Shown here: one piece after another, positions 18,897 through 27,970 of the stretch
How positions within the stretch are numbered: the stretch's first letter is position 1
Layout of the letters: each line of letters opens with the position of its first letter
Origin: Ruegeria halocynthiae
GTDB lineage: Bacteria; Pseudomonadota; Alphaproteobacteria; Rhodobacterales; Rhodobacteraceae
Assembly: GCF_000743705.1 (NCBI RefSeq)
Contig: NZ_JQEZ01000005.1
Span: 244,243 to 308,242 of the forward strand
Reading direction: 5' to 3'
DNA length: 64,000 nucleotides
Notes under the pieces: generated by a model
Seen by the model: only the letters and a program-made list of their open reading frames with translations
The model's database searches: none
What the model was told of the DNA's origin: nothing
Made by a program: the position numbers and the translations under genes

Positions 18897-18941
18897 CTTC
18901 ATCTGGCCAAAAATATCCCGGAGCGCGAGGCAGAGCCTCGC
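18897..18941 (-). repeat. Hairpin plus conserved tail, copy B
   Basis: On the minus strand: stem GCGAGGC/GCCTCGC with loop TCT, then GCTCCGG and the tail GATATTTTTGGCCAGATGA. It faces copy A across ~110 bp and does not follow a minus-strand gene, so it is not simply that gene's terminator. Confidence 0.7.
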
Positions 18942-19012
18942 AAACCCGCTCACCACCTTGCCGCTGGGTCTATTCTGAGCGATAGGTTGCCAAAGGCTTC
19001 GGAGGATCGCGC

Positions 19013-19792
19013 ATGAAAATCGCCACATTTAACATCAACGGCATCAAGGCGCGGGCCGAAGCCCTGCCCCGCTGGCTTGATGATGCTCAACCCGATGTGG
19101 TGCTGCTGCAGGAAATCAAATCGGTCGACGAGAATTTTCCGCGCGAGATATTCGAAGAGCGCGGCTACAACGTCGAAACGCATGGTCAAAAAAGTTTTAA
19201 CGGTGTGGCGATCCTGTCAAAACTGCCGCTTGAGGACGTTTCACGCGGCCTGCCAGGCGACGATGATGATGAACAGGCGCGCTGGATTGAGGCTACGGTG
19301 GTCGGCAAACAGGCGTTGCGCATCTGCGGGTTGTACCTGCCGAACGGAAATCCGGTTCCTGGCCCAAAGTACGATTATAAACTGGCGTGGATGGAGCGGT
19401 TGCATCACCGGGCGCGCGATCTGATGGCTGCAGAAGAACCTGCCCTAATGGCGGGCGACTACAATATCATTCCGCAAGCCGAAGATGCCGCGCGCCCCGA
19501 CGCCTGGCGCGAGGATGCCCTGTTCCGCCCCGAAAGCCGTGCGGCGTTTCGGAAGATCCTGAACCTTGGTTTTACCGAGGCCTTCCGGGCCCGAACCCAA
19601 GGGCCCGGTCATTATTCATTCTGGGACTATCAGGCCGGTGCGTGGAACCGAAATGACGGCATTCGTATCGACCATTTCCTGCTGACACCGCCAGCCGCTG
19701 ATCTGTTACGCGATTGCCGCATTGATTCCGAGGTGCGTGGGCACGAGAAGCCCTCGGACCACGTTCCTGTCTGGGTCGAACTAGATCTGTAA
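19013..19792 (+). CDS. xthA: Exodeoxyribonuclease III
   Basis: 259 residues, usual length. EEP-fold motifs: MKIATFNINGIKAR, the metal-binding Glu34 in LLQEIK, GDYNIIPQ, IDHFLLT and the catalytic SDHVPVW near the end. It cuts DNA at abasic sites in base-excision repair. GGAGG precedes the ATG. Convergent with the flavoprotein gene, 3 nt apart. Confidence 0.93.
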   Translation: MKIATFNINGIKARAEALPRWLDDAQPDVVLLQEIKSVDENFPREIFEERGYNVETHGQKSFNGVAILSKLPLEDVSRGLPGDDDDEQARWIEATVVGKQALRICGLYLPNGNPVPGPKYDYKLAWMERLHHRARDLMAAEEPALMAGDYNIIPQAEDAARPDAWREDALFRPESRAAFRKILNLGFTEAFRARTQGPGHYSFWDYQAGAWNRNDGIRIDHFLLTPPAADLLRDCRIDSEVRGHEKPSDHVPVWVELDL

Positions 19793-19795
19793 CGC

Positions 19796-20947
19796 TCAGG
19801 CGGTTGCGTCGTAGGAATAGATCCACTCATATTTTCGCGCCAGCCGGGACCCTATCGCCATCAGCGCCATTTGCGCACCCAGTCGCATCGGCCCGCGCAG
19901 GTGGAAATTGCGCGCGTTTGCGCCGGCGGCGGCGACAACCTGTGTCGCCCTTGGACGGCGGCGCGTTTCATAGGCTTCAAGCGCCTGTGCCACCCCGGAT
20001 TGTTCCTCAAAGGAGCGGATCAAAACCCACGCATCCTCGAGCGCGAGGCATGCGCCCTGCGCCATGAAAGGCAACGTGGGATGCGCGGCATCGCCCAACA
20101 GCGCCAATCTTCCGTTTTGCCAGGTTTGCGCCACAGGGCGAAGGAACAGGGCCCAAATGTGGGTTTCGCTCACCTCGGCTAGGATGTCACGCACCGGACC
20201 GCCAAAATCCGCGAACCGGGTTCGCAATTCGTCCGGGTCCCCCGGCAGACGCCAGCCTTCGTTTTGCCAATCAGACCGTTCTTCAATCGCGACGACGTTC
20301 ATCAGGGTTTGATCCCGCAACGGATATGTCACCACATGCCGCCCCGGCCCCATTGTCAGCGAGGCGCGCGGGGATAGTTGGGATTGCGACCAGGGAATGG
20401 TCGCCCGCCAGGCGACCTGATGGGTGAATTTCGGGGTCTCGGCCCCGTTCAGGATCGGCCGGATCTGACTGCGCCCGCCATCGGCGGCGATGACGCATTC
20501 GGAGCGCAACCGCTCACCGTTCTCCAGTATCACTTCCGCTTCCGAAGGGTGTTTCAGAACCTGTTTGACACGCGCACCCAGCCGAACCTCGACACCAGCG
20601 CGCAGGGCTGCCTGATGCAGCAGGTTCAAAAGGTCCGCCCGGTGGTAATAATAGGTCGGCCCCGCGGTTGGCCCAGAAAGTTGGCTTATTATCCGGCCCT
20701 TGCGGTAATCTCGCACCATGGTTCCGTGGGAAAGCTGTCCACCCTCGGGCACAACGCCGACGACCTTCAGCGCACGCAGGACCACCATCCCGTTGGCACT
20801 GATCTGCAGCCCCGCGCCAACCTCGGCCAGTTCGGGTGCTTGTTCCAGAACCGTCACGATGGCACCGCGTTGCTGCAACGCCAGCGCAGCGGCCAGACCG
20901 CCTATTCCGCCGCCAACGACACTGAATTTCCGACCGTCTAATTTCAT
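19796..20947 (-). CDS. FAD-dependent aromatic-ring monooxygenase
   Basis: 383 residues of the p-hydroxybenzoate hydroxylase fold. The FAD Rossmann motif is VVGGGIGGLAAALAL near the start, the DG motif is IAADGGRS and the second FAD motif is LLGDAAHPTLPF. Closest in feel to salicylate or 3-hydroxybenzoate 6-hydroxylases, which hydroxylate phenolic acids with NAD(P)H and O2. The substrate is not known and no ring-cleavage genes adjoin it. Confidence 0.8.
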   Translation of the reverse strand: MKLDGRKFSVVGGGIGGLAAALALQQRGAIVTVLEQAPELAEVGAGLQISANGMVVLRALKVVGVVPEGGQLSHGTMVRDYRKGRIISQLSGPTAGPTYYYHRADLLNLLHQAALRAGVEVRLGARVKQVLKHPSEAEVILENGERLRSECVIAADGGRSQIRPILNGAETPKFTHQVAWRATIPWSQSQLSPRASLTMGPGRHVVTYPLRDQTLMNVVAIEERSDWQNEGWRLPGDPDELRTRFADFGGPVRDILAEVSETHIWALFLRPVAQTWQNGRLALLGDAAHPTLPFMAQGACLALEDAWVLIRSFEEQSGVAQALEAYETRRRPRATQVVAAAGANARNFHLRGPMRLGAQMALMAIGSRLARKYEWIYSYDATA

Positions 20948-20963
20948 GGTCCCGGCTTAACGC

Positions 20964-20992
20964 AAAAACGCCGGAGCGAAAGGCCCCGGCGT
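20964..20992 (-). terminator. Rho-independent terminator of dksA
   Basis: On the minus strand: stem ACGCCGG/CCGGCGT (20968-20992) followed by a T-run (A-run 20964-20968 on plus). It sits 26 nt past the dksA stop and before the flavoprotein gene, so the two are probably separate units. Confidence 0.7.
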
Positions 20993-21017
20993 CAAAGATT
21001 TTCCGATTTCCCAGCGA

Positions 21018-21494
21018 TCAATCGTCGCGGTGAACTTTTTCCCGGCGCTCGTGGCGTTCCTGCGCCTCAAGCGTCATGGTCGCGATCGGACGCGCGTCCA
21101 GGCGTTTCAGCGAGATCGGATCGCCCGTCATCTCGCAATAGCCGTACTCGCTCTCTTCGATGCGACGCAAGGCCGAGTCGATCTTGGCGACCAGCTTGCG
21201 CTGACGGTCACGCGTGCGCAATTCCAGCGCACGATCGGTTTCCTCGCTTGCGCGGTCAGCGACGTCTGGAATGTTTCGGGTGTTATCCTGCAGCCCTTCG
21301 ATCGTGTCGCGGCTGCCTGCCAGAAGCTCGGTCTTCCAGTCCAACAGCTTGCGGCGAAAATACTCAAGCTGCTTGTCGTTCATAAATGGTTCGTCTTCGG
21401 CTGGACGATAATCCTCGGGCAGAAATACTTCCTGCTTCATTTTTGCTCCCTCGGTGTGGCCTGCAACGCGGGTTACTTTTTCTTCACCTGACAT
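21018..21494 (-). CDS. dksA: RNA polymerase-binding factor DksA
   Basis: 158 residues from ATG at 21494 (AAGGGA upstream); an internal ATG at 21440 (AGGGAG upstream) gives 140 residues and is equally plausible. The long coiled coil has the tip acidic residues in IPDVADRASEE (DxxDRA), the part that enters the polymerase channel. The globular end keeps only one cysteine (YGYCEMTGDPI) of the four that bind zinc in E. coli DksA. DksA works with ppGpp in the stringent response. Confidence 0.9.
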   Translation of the reverse strand: MSGEEKVTRVAGHTEGAKMKQEVFLPEDYRPAEDEPFMNDKQLEYFRRKLLDWKTELLAGSRDTIEGLQDNTRNIPDVADRASEETDRALELRTRDRQRKLVAKIDSALRRIEESEYGYCEMTGDPISLKRLDARPIATMTLEAQERHERREKVHRDD

Positions 21495-21812
21495 GCGGCA
21501 TTCCCTTCTGCGGAGCGTTTATCTGACAGCGCAAAGAATGTCACTATGCAAACGTCGCCCCGGTGATGCGTCATCGCGCTGTGTCTAAATATGAGACATC
21601 AAACAACAAAACCTTGTTTTTCTGTGAAAATTAGCGGGCCTTTTCGGGGCACTCTCATAAAATTCAAACCTGATGTTAGCGCCCGAATCAACCAAAAGCA
21701 TTGGAGTTGCACGTCATTTTTGCACGTGGCGACGCAGCGACCTGCCTTGTCAAATTTTTCGCCCCGCTATAACCCCGGTAACCGATGCCGCGCGACACTT
21801 AATGAGGGGCCA
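21495..21812. other. Divergent dksA/moxR intergenic region
   Basis: 318 bp between two divergent starts. An A+T-rich patch with no gene lies at about 21590-21640. A frame open on the plus strand here is rejected as coding since moxR has GAGGGG before ATG 21813. I see no clear -35/-10 pair. Confidence 0.5.
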
Positions 21813-22658
21813 ATGACCGCACGTTTCCAAGGTACTGCAGAATATGTTGCCACAGACGACCTGACCATTGCGGTGAATGCCGCCGTGACGCTGGAACGTC
21901 CCCTGCTGGTCAAGGGCGAACCCGGCACCGGCAAGACCGAGCTGGCCAAGCAGGTCGCTGGCGCGCTGGGTTTGAATATGATCGAGTGGAACGTGAAATC
22001 CACCACCCGCGCGCAGCAGGGTCTGTATGAATATGACGCGGTCAGCCGGTTGCGTGACAGCCAGCTGGGCGATGAGCGCGTGCATGACGTGTCGAACTAT
22101 ATCCGCAAGGGCAAGTTGTGGCAGGCATTTGATGCGGACGAAAAAGTGGTCCTGCTGATCGACGAGATCGACAAGGCCGATATCGAATTTCCCAACGACC
22201 TGCTGCAGGAACTCGATAAGATGGAGTTCCACGTTTATGAGACGGGTGAGACGATCCGGGCCAAGCAGCGCCCCATCGTTATCATCACCTCGAACAACGA
22301 AAAGGAACTGCCCGACGCATTCCTGCGCCGCTGTTTCTTTCACTATATCCGCTTCCCGGACGACGCGACCATGCGCCGGATCGTCGAGGTGCATCACCCC
22401 GGCATCAAGGACGCGCTGCTGACCACCGCCCTGACCCAGTTCTATGAAATCCGCGAGACACAGGGCCTGAAGAAAAAGCCCTCGACCTCGGAGGTGCTGG
22501 ACTGGCTCAAGCTGCTGCTGGCCGAGGATCTGAGCGCCGAAGACCTTAAGCGCGACGGAGCCAATGCCCTGCCCAAACTGCACGGGGCGCTGCTGAAGAA
22601 CGAACAGGATGTGCATCTGTTCGAACGTTTGGCCTTTATGGCGCGCAGCAAGCGTTGA
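21813..22658 (+). CDS. MoxR-family AAA+ ATPase
   Basis: 281 residues. Walker A GEPGTGKTEL (residues ~36-45), Walker B VVLLIDEIDKAD, sensor 1 ITSNNEKELPDAF and an arginine-finger FLRRCFF identify a MoxR-type AAA+ protein. These act as chaperones with a vWA partner to mature enzyme complexes or envelope proteins. Its likely partner is the CoxE-like vWA gene at 24763, three genes downstream. Confidence 0.88.
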   Translation: MTARFQGTAEYVATDDLTIAVNAAVTLERPLLVKGEPGTGKTELAKQVAGALGLNMIEWNVKSTTRAQQGLYEYDAVSRLRDSQLGDERVHDVSNYIRKGKLWQAFDADEKVVLLIDEIDKADIEFPNDLLQELDKMEFHVYETGETIRAKQRPIVIITSNNEKELPDAFLRRCFFHYIRFPDDATMRRIVEVHHPGIKDALLTTALTQFYEIRETQGLKKKPSTSEVLDWLKLLLAEDLSAEDLKRDGANALPKLHGALLKNEQDVHLFERLAFMARSKR

Positions 22659-22771
22659 ACCGCTGACTATCCGATGATGACGGCTTGCCTTGGGGTGGGC
22701 CTGATGTCAGCATTGCTGAACGGATGCCCGGTCTTGCGCCGGGCATAATCTGATATGATGGGACATAAATT

Positions 22772-23221
22772 TTGCCAAACTCTCTGACGATCCGCGCACT
22801 GCGGCCCGAAGACCGCGCTGAATGGTCTGAAATGTGGTGCGATTACCTTGCGTTTTATGAAACCTCTGTCCCGGACGAGATTTACGAGAGCACCTTTGCC
22901 CGCCTTTTGGGGGACGACGCCCAGGATTTTTCTTGTTTTGTGGCAGAATCCGGTGGGCGGCTTGTTGGCCTGACACACTATCTGTTTCACCGCCACGCCT
23001 GGAAGGTTGAATCGGTGTGCTATCTTCAGGACCTCTTTGCCCGCCCCGAGACGCGCGGAACGGGTGTCGGGCGCGCACTTATTCAGGCAGTCTATGACGA
23101 GGCTGACAAACAGGGGGCGCCGTCGGTTTACTGGCTGACGCAGGATTTCAATCACACCGCCCGCAAACTGTATGATCGTATCGCCAAGCAGACGCCATTC
23201 ATCAAATATCAGCGCCCATGA
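22772..23221 (+). CDS. GNAT-family N-acetyltransferase
   Basis: 149 residues starting at TTG 22772; the frame is closed by a stop at 22766, so no upstream start exists, and GGGA lies ~10 bases before. The GNAT acetyl-CoA site is seen in LQDLFARPETRGTGVGRALI (R/QxxGxG/A). Substrate unknown. Its stop overlaps the next ATG as ATGA. Confidence 0.78.
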   Translation: MPNSLTIRALRPEDRAEWSEMWCDYLAFYETSVPDEIYESTFARLLGDDAQDFSCFVAESGGRLVGLTHYLFHRHAWKVESVCYLQDLFARPETRGTGVGRALIQAVYDEADKQGAPSVYWLTQDFNHTARKLYDRIAKQTPFIKYQRP

Positions 23222-24585
23222 TACGATGGGCGGTGATCCTTGCAGGCGTCGTTCTGGCGGGCTGCACATCGGTCGAACCGACCGAAGTTCCGACCCGCGT
23301 TAAGGCGGTCGAAGCAACCCTGCCCCCGCCCAAGGTGTTTACCCGCGCGTTTCCGACGCCACCCGCCCGATCCAATCAGAACATAGCGTCTGATTTCGTG
23401 TCTTTGCACTTTGCGCTGGAAAGCGGCGCAGAGCTGCCGACGTTCACACGCTTCGAAACCCCGATTACGGTGCGTCTGACCGGGACGACCACCCCGTCGA
23501 TGCAGCGCGATCTGAACCGTTTGCTGAACCGTCTGCGGCGCGAAGCCGGAATTGATATCACCCAGATATCCGAAGGGCAGGCAAACATCACAATCGAATC
23601 TGTCAGCCAGGCCCAGATTCAACGCATCCTGCCGCAAGCCGCCTGTTTCGTTGTGCCCAATTCCTCAAGCTTTGAGGAATACAGCCGCGACCGACGCAAA
23701 GCCAAAAGCAGCTGGACCCGGCTTCGCAGCCGCGAACGTCTGGGCATCTTTATCCCCTATGACGCCAGCCCGCAGGAAAAACGCGATTGCCTGCACGAGG
23801 AAATCGCTCAGGCGCTGGGGCCGCTGAACGATCTGTATCACCTGCCGGATTCAGTGTTCAACGATGACAATTTCCACACCGTTCTGACCGGGTTCGACAT
23901 GCTGATCCTGCGGGCGGCCTATGCGCCCGAACTGCGCAGCGGCATGACTCGCGATCAGGTTCAGGCCGTGATCCCCGGCGTTCTCAGCCGCCTGAACCCA
24001 CGCGGGGACAACCTGCCCGCGCAACCGAGATCAGAAACACCGCGCGACTGGGTGAATGCAATTCAGAAATCCCTGCGCCCATCACGTAGCGCCCAAAGAC
24101 GTCTGCAATCTGCGCAACAGGCCGCGCGGATCGGAAAAGAACAAGGTTGGACCGACCACCGCCGCGCCTATCCGTATTATCTGATGGGGCGAATGGGACA
24201 GTTCGACAACCCGCAAGAAGCCTTGCGTCAGTATCAGATCGCCTTGCAATTCCTGCGCGCCACACCGGGCACCGAACTGCATCAAGCCTATGTGACGACA
24301 CAGACGGCGGCCTATGCGCTGGCGCAGGGAAAAGGCCCCCAAGTCCTGCCCGAGCTGGACAAAGCGATTGACGTGATGACCCGGGCCGAAAATGCCTCGC
24401 AGTTGGCCACGCTGCTGTTGTTGAAATCCGAAGCGCTCAATCAGGCTGGCCGCACCAGCCAGGCACGTTCCGTCAGGCTGGACAGTCTTGGGTGGGCGCG
24501 CTACGGCTTCGGCTCGGACGTGGTGGCCCGGTCGCTGATGCAGGACGTCGCGGAAGGATCGCCCAACAACAACATAGGCGGGTAA
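23218..24585 (+). CDS. DUF2927-family lipoprotein
   Basis: 455 residues with a signal peptide and lipobox LAGC (Cys16). The DUF2927 region covers ~60-260 and includes CLHEEIAQALGPLND, a HExx-like motif that recalls metallopeptidases; zinc binding is not established. The C-terminal ~170 residues are helical and TPR-like. Membrane attachment is predicted. It is translationally coupled to the GNAT gene and precedes a small membrane protein and the vWA gene. Confidence 0.75.
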   Translation: MIRWAVILAGVVLAGCTSVEPTEVPTRVKAVEATLPPPKVFTRAFPTPPARSNQNIASDFVSLHFALESGAELPTFTRFETPITVRLTGTTTPSMQRDLNRLLNRLRREAGIDITQISEGQANITIESVSQAQIQRILPQAACFVVPNSSSFEEYSRDRRKAKSSWTRLRSRERLGIFIPYDASPQEKRDCLHEEIAQALGPLNDLYHLPDSVFNDDNFHTVLTGFDMLILRAAYAPELRSGMTRDQVQAVIPGVLSRLNPRGDNLPAQPRSETPRDWVNAIQKSLRPSRSAQRRLQSAQQAARIGKEQGWTDHRRAYPYYLMGRMGQFDNPQEALRQYQIALQFLRATPGTELHQAYVTTQTAAYALAQGKGPQVLPELDKAIDVMTRAENASQLATLLLLKSEALNQAGRTSQARSVRLDSLGWARYGFGSDVVARSLMQDVAEGSPNNNIGG

Positions 24586-24588
24586 CGC

Positions 24589-24759
24589 ATGGTAGTGGTT
24601 CTGGGAATGGCGGTACTGGGGGCGATCCTTGGGGCGCTGACAGCACGCAAACGCAACGGCAGCGGTGCGGATTTGGCGCAATACGCGGCCGGTTATGGCA
24701 TCGCCTTTGCCCTGGTCGGGCTGGTGCTGTCTCTGATCCTTGTCCGTCTGGTGAGTTAA
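24589..24759 (+). CDS. Small two-helix membrane protein
   Basis: 56 residues from ATG 24589 to TAA 24757. Two hydrophobic helices (about 1-17 and 34-55) are separated by a short charged loop (TARKRNGSG). It lies 3 nt after the lipoprotein stop and 3 nt before the vWA ATG, so it is almost surely translated in this operon. No family is recognised. Confidence 0.7.
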   Translation: MVVVLGMAVLGAILGALTARKRNGSGADLAQYAAGYGIAFALVGLVLSLILVRLVS

Positions 24760-24762
24760 CCC

Positions 24763-25947
24763 ATGTTTCTGCCCTTTTTCGATAACCTCCGCAAAGCTGG
24801 CATTCCGGTTTCGCTACGCGAGTATCTGACCTTTCTGGAAGGCATGAAAAAGGGCCTCGCCACTTACGATGTCGAAGCTTTCTATTACCTCGCCCGTGTG
24901 TCGATGGTGAAGGACGAGCGTAATATCGACAAATTCGACCGCGCCTTTGCCGCCAGTTTCGAAGGGTTGGGCGAGATCTCATTCGATCAGGTTCTCGAGG
25001 CTGTCGACATCCCCGCCGAGTGGCTGGCCAAGATGGCTGAAAAGCACCTTTCGGCTGAGGAAAAAGCCGAGATCGAAGCCCTAGGCGGGTTCGACAAGCT
25101 GATGGAGACGTTGAAAGAGCGCCTCAAGGAACAGCAGGGCCGCCATCAGGGCGGCAACAAGTGGATCGGCACCGCCGGGACCTCTCCGTTCGGGGCTTAC
25201 GGGTATAATCCCGAAGGCGTCCGCATCGGTCAGAAGGAAAGCCGCCACCAACGCGCAGTCAAGGTCTGGGACAAACGTGAATTCCGGAACCTGGACGACA
25301 CTGTTGAGCTGGGCACCCGCAACATCAAGGTCGCCCTGAAACGCTTGCGCCGCTGGGCGCGCGAAGGTGCCGCAGACGAGCTGGATTTGGACGGTACCAT
25401 CAAGGCCACAGCCGAGCACGGCTATCTGGACGTCAAAACCCGCCCCGAACGCCACAACGCGGTCAAAGTCCTGCTGTTTCTGGACGTAGGCGGATCAATG
25501 GACCCGCATATCAAAGTGGTCGAAGAGCTGTTTTCGGCCGCGCGGACCGAGTTCAAGCATCTCGAATATTACTATTTCCACAATTGCCTGTACGAAGGCG
25601 TCTGGCGCGACAATTCCCGCCGTTGGGATCAGCAAACGCCCACACATGAAGTACTGCGCACCTATGGCCCGGACTACAAGTGCATCTTCGTCGGGGACGC
25701 CTCGATGAGCCCTTACGAGATCGCCTACCCCGGCGGCGCGAACGAGCATTGGAACCAGGAGGCCGGTCAGGTCTGGCTGCAACGTGCGCGTGAACAATGG
25801 GCGTCAAATCTGTGGATCAACCCGGTGCCCGAGAAATACTGGGAATACACCCATTCCATCGGCATGATCCGCGAAGTTTTCGAGGATCGCATGGTGCCAA
25901 TGACACTGGCCGGGCTGGAACAAGGGATGCGCGAGCTGACGCGGTAG
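24763..25947 (+). CDS. CoxE-like vWA-domain protein
   Basis: 394 residues. The N-terminal helical part is typical of CoxE/YehP-like proteins (FFDNLRKAGIPVSLREYL), and a vWA-like domain has a degenerate MIDAS LDVGGSMD (residues ~242-249). The repeated neighbour of MoxR AAA+ ATPases, it likely forms a chaperone pair with 21813-22658. The target complex is not encoded nearby. Confidence 0.85.
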   Translation: MFLPFFDNLRKAGIPVSLREYLTFLEGMKKGLATYDVEAFYYLARVSMVKDERNIDKFDRAFAASFEGLGEISFDQVLEAVDIPAEWLAKMAEKHLSAEEKAEIEALGGFDKLMETLKERLKEQQGRHQGGNKWIGTAGTSPFGAYGYNPEGVRIGQKESRHQRAVKVWDKREFRNLDDTVELGTRNIKVALKRLRRWAREGAADELDLDGTIKATAEHGYLDVKTRPERHNAVKVLLFLDVGGSMDPHIKVVEELFSAARTEFKHLEYYYFHNCLYEGVWRDNSRRWDQQTPTHEVLRTYGPDYKCIFVGDASMSPYEIAYPGGANEHWNQEAGQVWLQRAREQWASNLWINPVPEKYWEYTHSIGMIREVFEDRMVPMTLAGLEQGMRELTR

Positions 25948-25994
25948 CGCGCCTGGCTGGTTCGAATTAGTGCAGTTTGTGCTGCTAGCCGGAG

Positions 25995-26477
25995 TTACTG
26001 CTGCTGGCGTATGCAGCGCGTTCTTGTGAGAGTCGCGCGTTCACCGGGCCGTGCATCAATGAACTCGAACTCTCCGGGCTTAATCAGGCGACCGGTCTTG
26101 CGTGCCTCATCTGCGGCGTCGACCATGTGCAGGTTGTATTCCCCCCACCCGATCATACCCAGCAATTCCTCGCGGATCGTAACTTTGCTGCCTTCCTCGG
26201 ATACTATCGTCTGGCCGGGGCGGTCGATCTGCTCATCCGGCAGGGTCTTGCGGTCGCCGACCCAAATGAAATACCCCTCAAAAGCCGCACCCAGCTGACT
26301 TGTGATGCCAAGCTCGTAAGCATATGGCCCCTGGAGCAGGCCAAAAAACATAGCGCCATATTCAATGTTACACTCGTACGTCCCAAGCATATCCGGAAAG
26401 TCATCGGATGACTGGCCATAAGACGCGACCGGGCATACCGCTGCAACCGCAGCTGAAATCAGTGTTTTGAAGCGCAT
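25995..26477 (-). CDS. Exported hypothetical protein
   Basis: 160 residues from ATG 26477 (GAGG six bases upstream; a TTG two codons earlier is possible). Signal peptide ends around PVASYGQS. The mature part has two cysteines (YECNIEY, RTRCIRQ) that could pair, and a GYFIWVGDRKTL strand. No family recognised; periplasmic location inferred. Confidence 0.65.
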   Translation of the reverse strand: MRFKTLISAAVAAVCPVASYGQSSDDFPDMLGTYECNIEYGAMFFGLLQGPYAYELGITSQLGAAFEGYFIWVGDRKTLPDEQIDRPGQTIVSEEGSKVTIREELLGMIGWGEYNLHMVDAADEARKTGRLIKPGEFEFIDARPGERATLTRTRCIRQQQ

Positions 26478-26667
26478 GATCAACCTCGCAATTTCATTTC
26501 ATCCCTCCGCCGCGCTTACGGGATGGTGACAGTCTATGCGTGGTACAGAAGAGGTTTTTTGGCAAGGAATTTCAGAAGGATGAATTTTCGCCGTTACCTT
26601 GTGTCAAATGAACCCCATTTTGCCTTTTCTGTTTGCTTCAATGGGATATGAAACCCATATCTAGCCT

Positions 26668-27357
26668 ATGCTTCGTCTGACCCCGATCTTGTTGGCCATC
26701 GCCTATGCCGTTGTGATGTACCGGATATCCGTCTGGCGCACGCATCGCGAGTTGGATGTCAAATCGACCGAACTGGCCGATCCGGCCCTCAATCGCATGA
26801 CCGATCGGCTGGCGGCGGCGCTGGAGATCGAACGGGTGCCCGTCTACATCTATGAGATTGACCCGGTGAACGGGTTGGCCGCGGCCGATGGGCGGATTTT
26901 CATCACGCGCGGATTTTACCGCAAGTTCCGCAACGGAGAGGTTTCGGCCGAAGAAATGGCCAGCGTCATCGCCCATGAGCTGGGGCATGTGGCACTGGGT
27001 CACGCGCGGCGGCGGATGATCGACTTTTCAGGGCAGAACGCGCTGCGTGCAGCGCTGATGATGCTGTTGAACCGGTTCATTCCTTTCATCGGCGCATGGA
27101 TCGCCAATATGCTGACGCACCTTCTGGCCTCGCGCCTGTCGCGGGGGGATGAATATGAGGCGGACGAGTATGCCGCCGCATTGCTGACCAAGGCCGGGAT
27201 CGGGATCGGACCGCAGAAATCGCTGTTTCATAAGCTCGAAGAGCTGACACAACAGCGGTCGGGCGTGACGCCCGCGTGGCTGATGAGCCACCCAAAGACG
27301 GATGAACGGATTGCGGCACTGGAGGCGCTGGAACAGCGTTGGGGCGCAGATGGATAG
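26668..27357 (+). CDS. M48-family membrane metalloprotease
   Basis: 229 residues. One N-terminal membrane segment (3-20) and the zinc motif HELGH at 103-107, with the third ligand Glu in RGDEYEADEYA. A second hydrophobic stretch lies near 125-150. HtpX/M48 enzymes degrade misfolded membrane proteins; the shorter length suggests a reduced HtpX-like form. It is followed by repeat copy C. Confidence 0.83.
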   Translation: MLRLTPILLAIAYAVVMYRISVWRTHRELDVKSTELADPALNRMTDRLAAALEIERVPVYIYEIDPVNGLAAADGRIFITRGFYRKFRNGEVSAEEMASVIAHELGHVALGHARRRMIDFSGQNALRAALMMLLNRFIPFIGAWIANMLTHLLASRLSRGDEYEADEYAAALLTKAGIGIGPQKSLFHKLEELTQQRSGVTPAWLMSHPKTDERIAALEALEQRWGADG

Positions 27358-27365
27358 GTTGGGCA

Positions 27366-27415
27366 GCGAGAGGCCAGCCTCTCGCGCTCTCCGGGATATT
27401 TTTAGCCAGATGAAG
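27366..27415 (+). repeat. Hairpin plus conserved tail, copy C
   Basis: Perfect 9-bp stem GCGAGAGGC/GCCTCTCGC (27366-27385), loop CA, then GCTCTCCGG and the tail GATATTTTTAGCCAGATGA. It starts nine bases after the M48 stop. Same layout as copies at 18738 and 18897. Confidence 0.72.
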
Positions 27416-27427
27416 AGGGGACTGGTC

Positions 27428-27970
27428 TTAGGTGGTAAGCGCTTTGCCTAGCCGTGGCAGGCGCGCTTTTTTCATCAGGGCGCGCAGGGTCCATTGGTCG
27501 CCCGATAGCCGGTTGGCCTCGGCCAACACACGGTTGGCGGTTTCGGTCATGCCGTCGGGGTCAGCCTGCCAGAAACCTTGCAGCAACCCATCGGGGTCGT
27601 GGCGGTCCAGGCCTTCTTCGGACAGGATATTTTTTGGGAAATCTTTAGCGTTGAGAGTGACAATCACATCCGCCGAAGTTGAGATCGCTGTCGCCAGAAC
27701 GTGAATATCGGCGCTGTCGGGCAGCCAGAGTCGATTTTCCAACCCCGGGGCTTCGGGGCGTTCAGCATTTGACCAATGCGCCTGGGCCAGGGCGATTTCG
27801 GCGCGGGCCTGCGCCTCGCCCTCGGGGCCGAGTTTGCGGGCGGCGCGGGCCCATTCTTCGAGGATGCGGGCGGACCAGATGGGTGTGAAATGACCCAGCT
27901 TGGCGGCGCCCAGCAACATCTCTCGCATCACCGTGGGATAGATGACGCAGGTATCCAGAACCGCCTTCAC
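27428..27970 (-). CDS. PIN-domain protein
   Basis: 180 residues from GTG 27970, which overlaps the rlmI stop as GTGA. The PIN fold shows VLDTCVIYP (first metal Asp), and PDSADIHVLATAI and VIVTLNAKDFP further on. PIN proteins are usually Mg-dependent RNases, often toxins; no antitoxin gene accompanies this one. The coupling to an rRNA methyltransferase suggests a housekeeping RNA role, but this is inference. Confidence 0.75.
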   Translation of the reverse strand: MKAVLDTCVIYPTVMREMLLGAAKLGHFTPIWSARILEEWARAARKLGPEGEAQARAEIALAQAHWSNAERPEAPGLENRLWLPDSADIHVLATAISTSADVIVTLNAKDFPKNILSEEGLDRHDPDGLLQGFWQADPDGMTETANRVLAEANRLSGDQWTLRALMKKARLPRLGKALTT

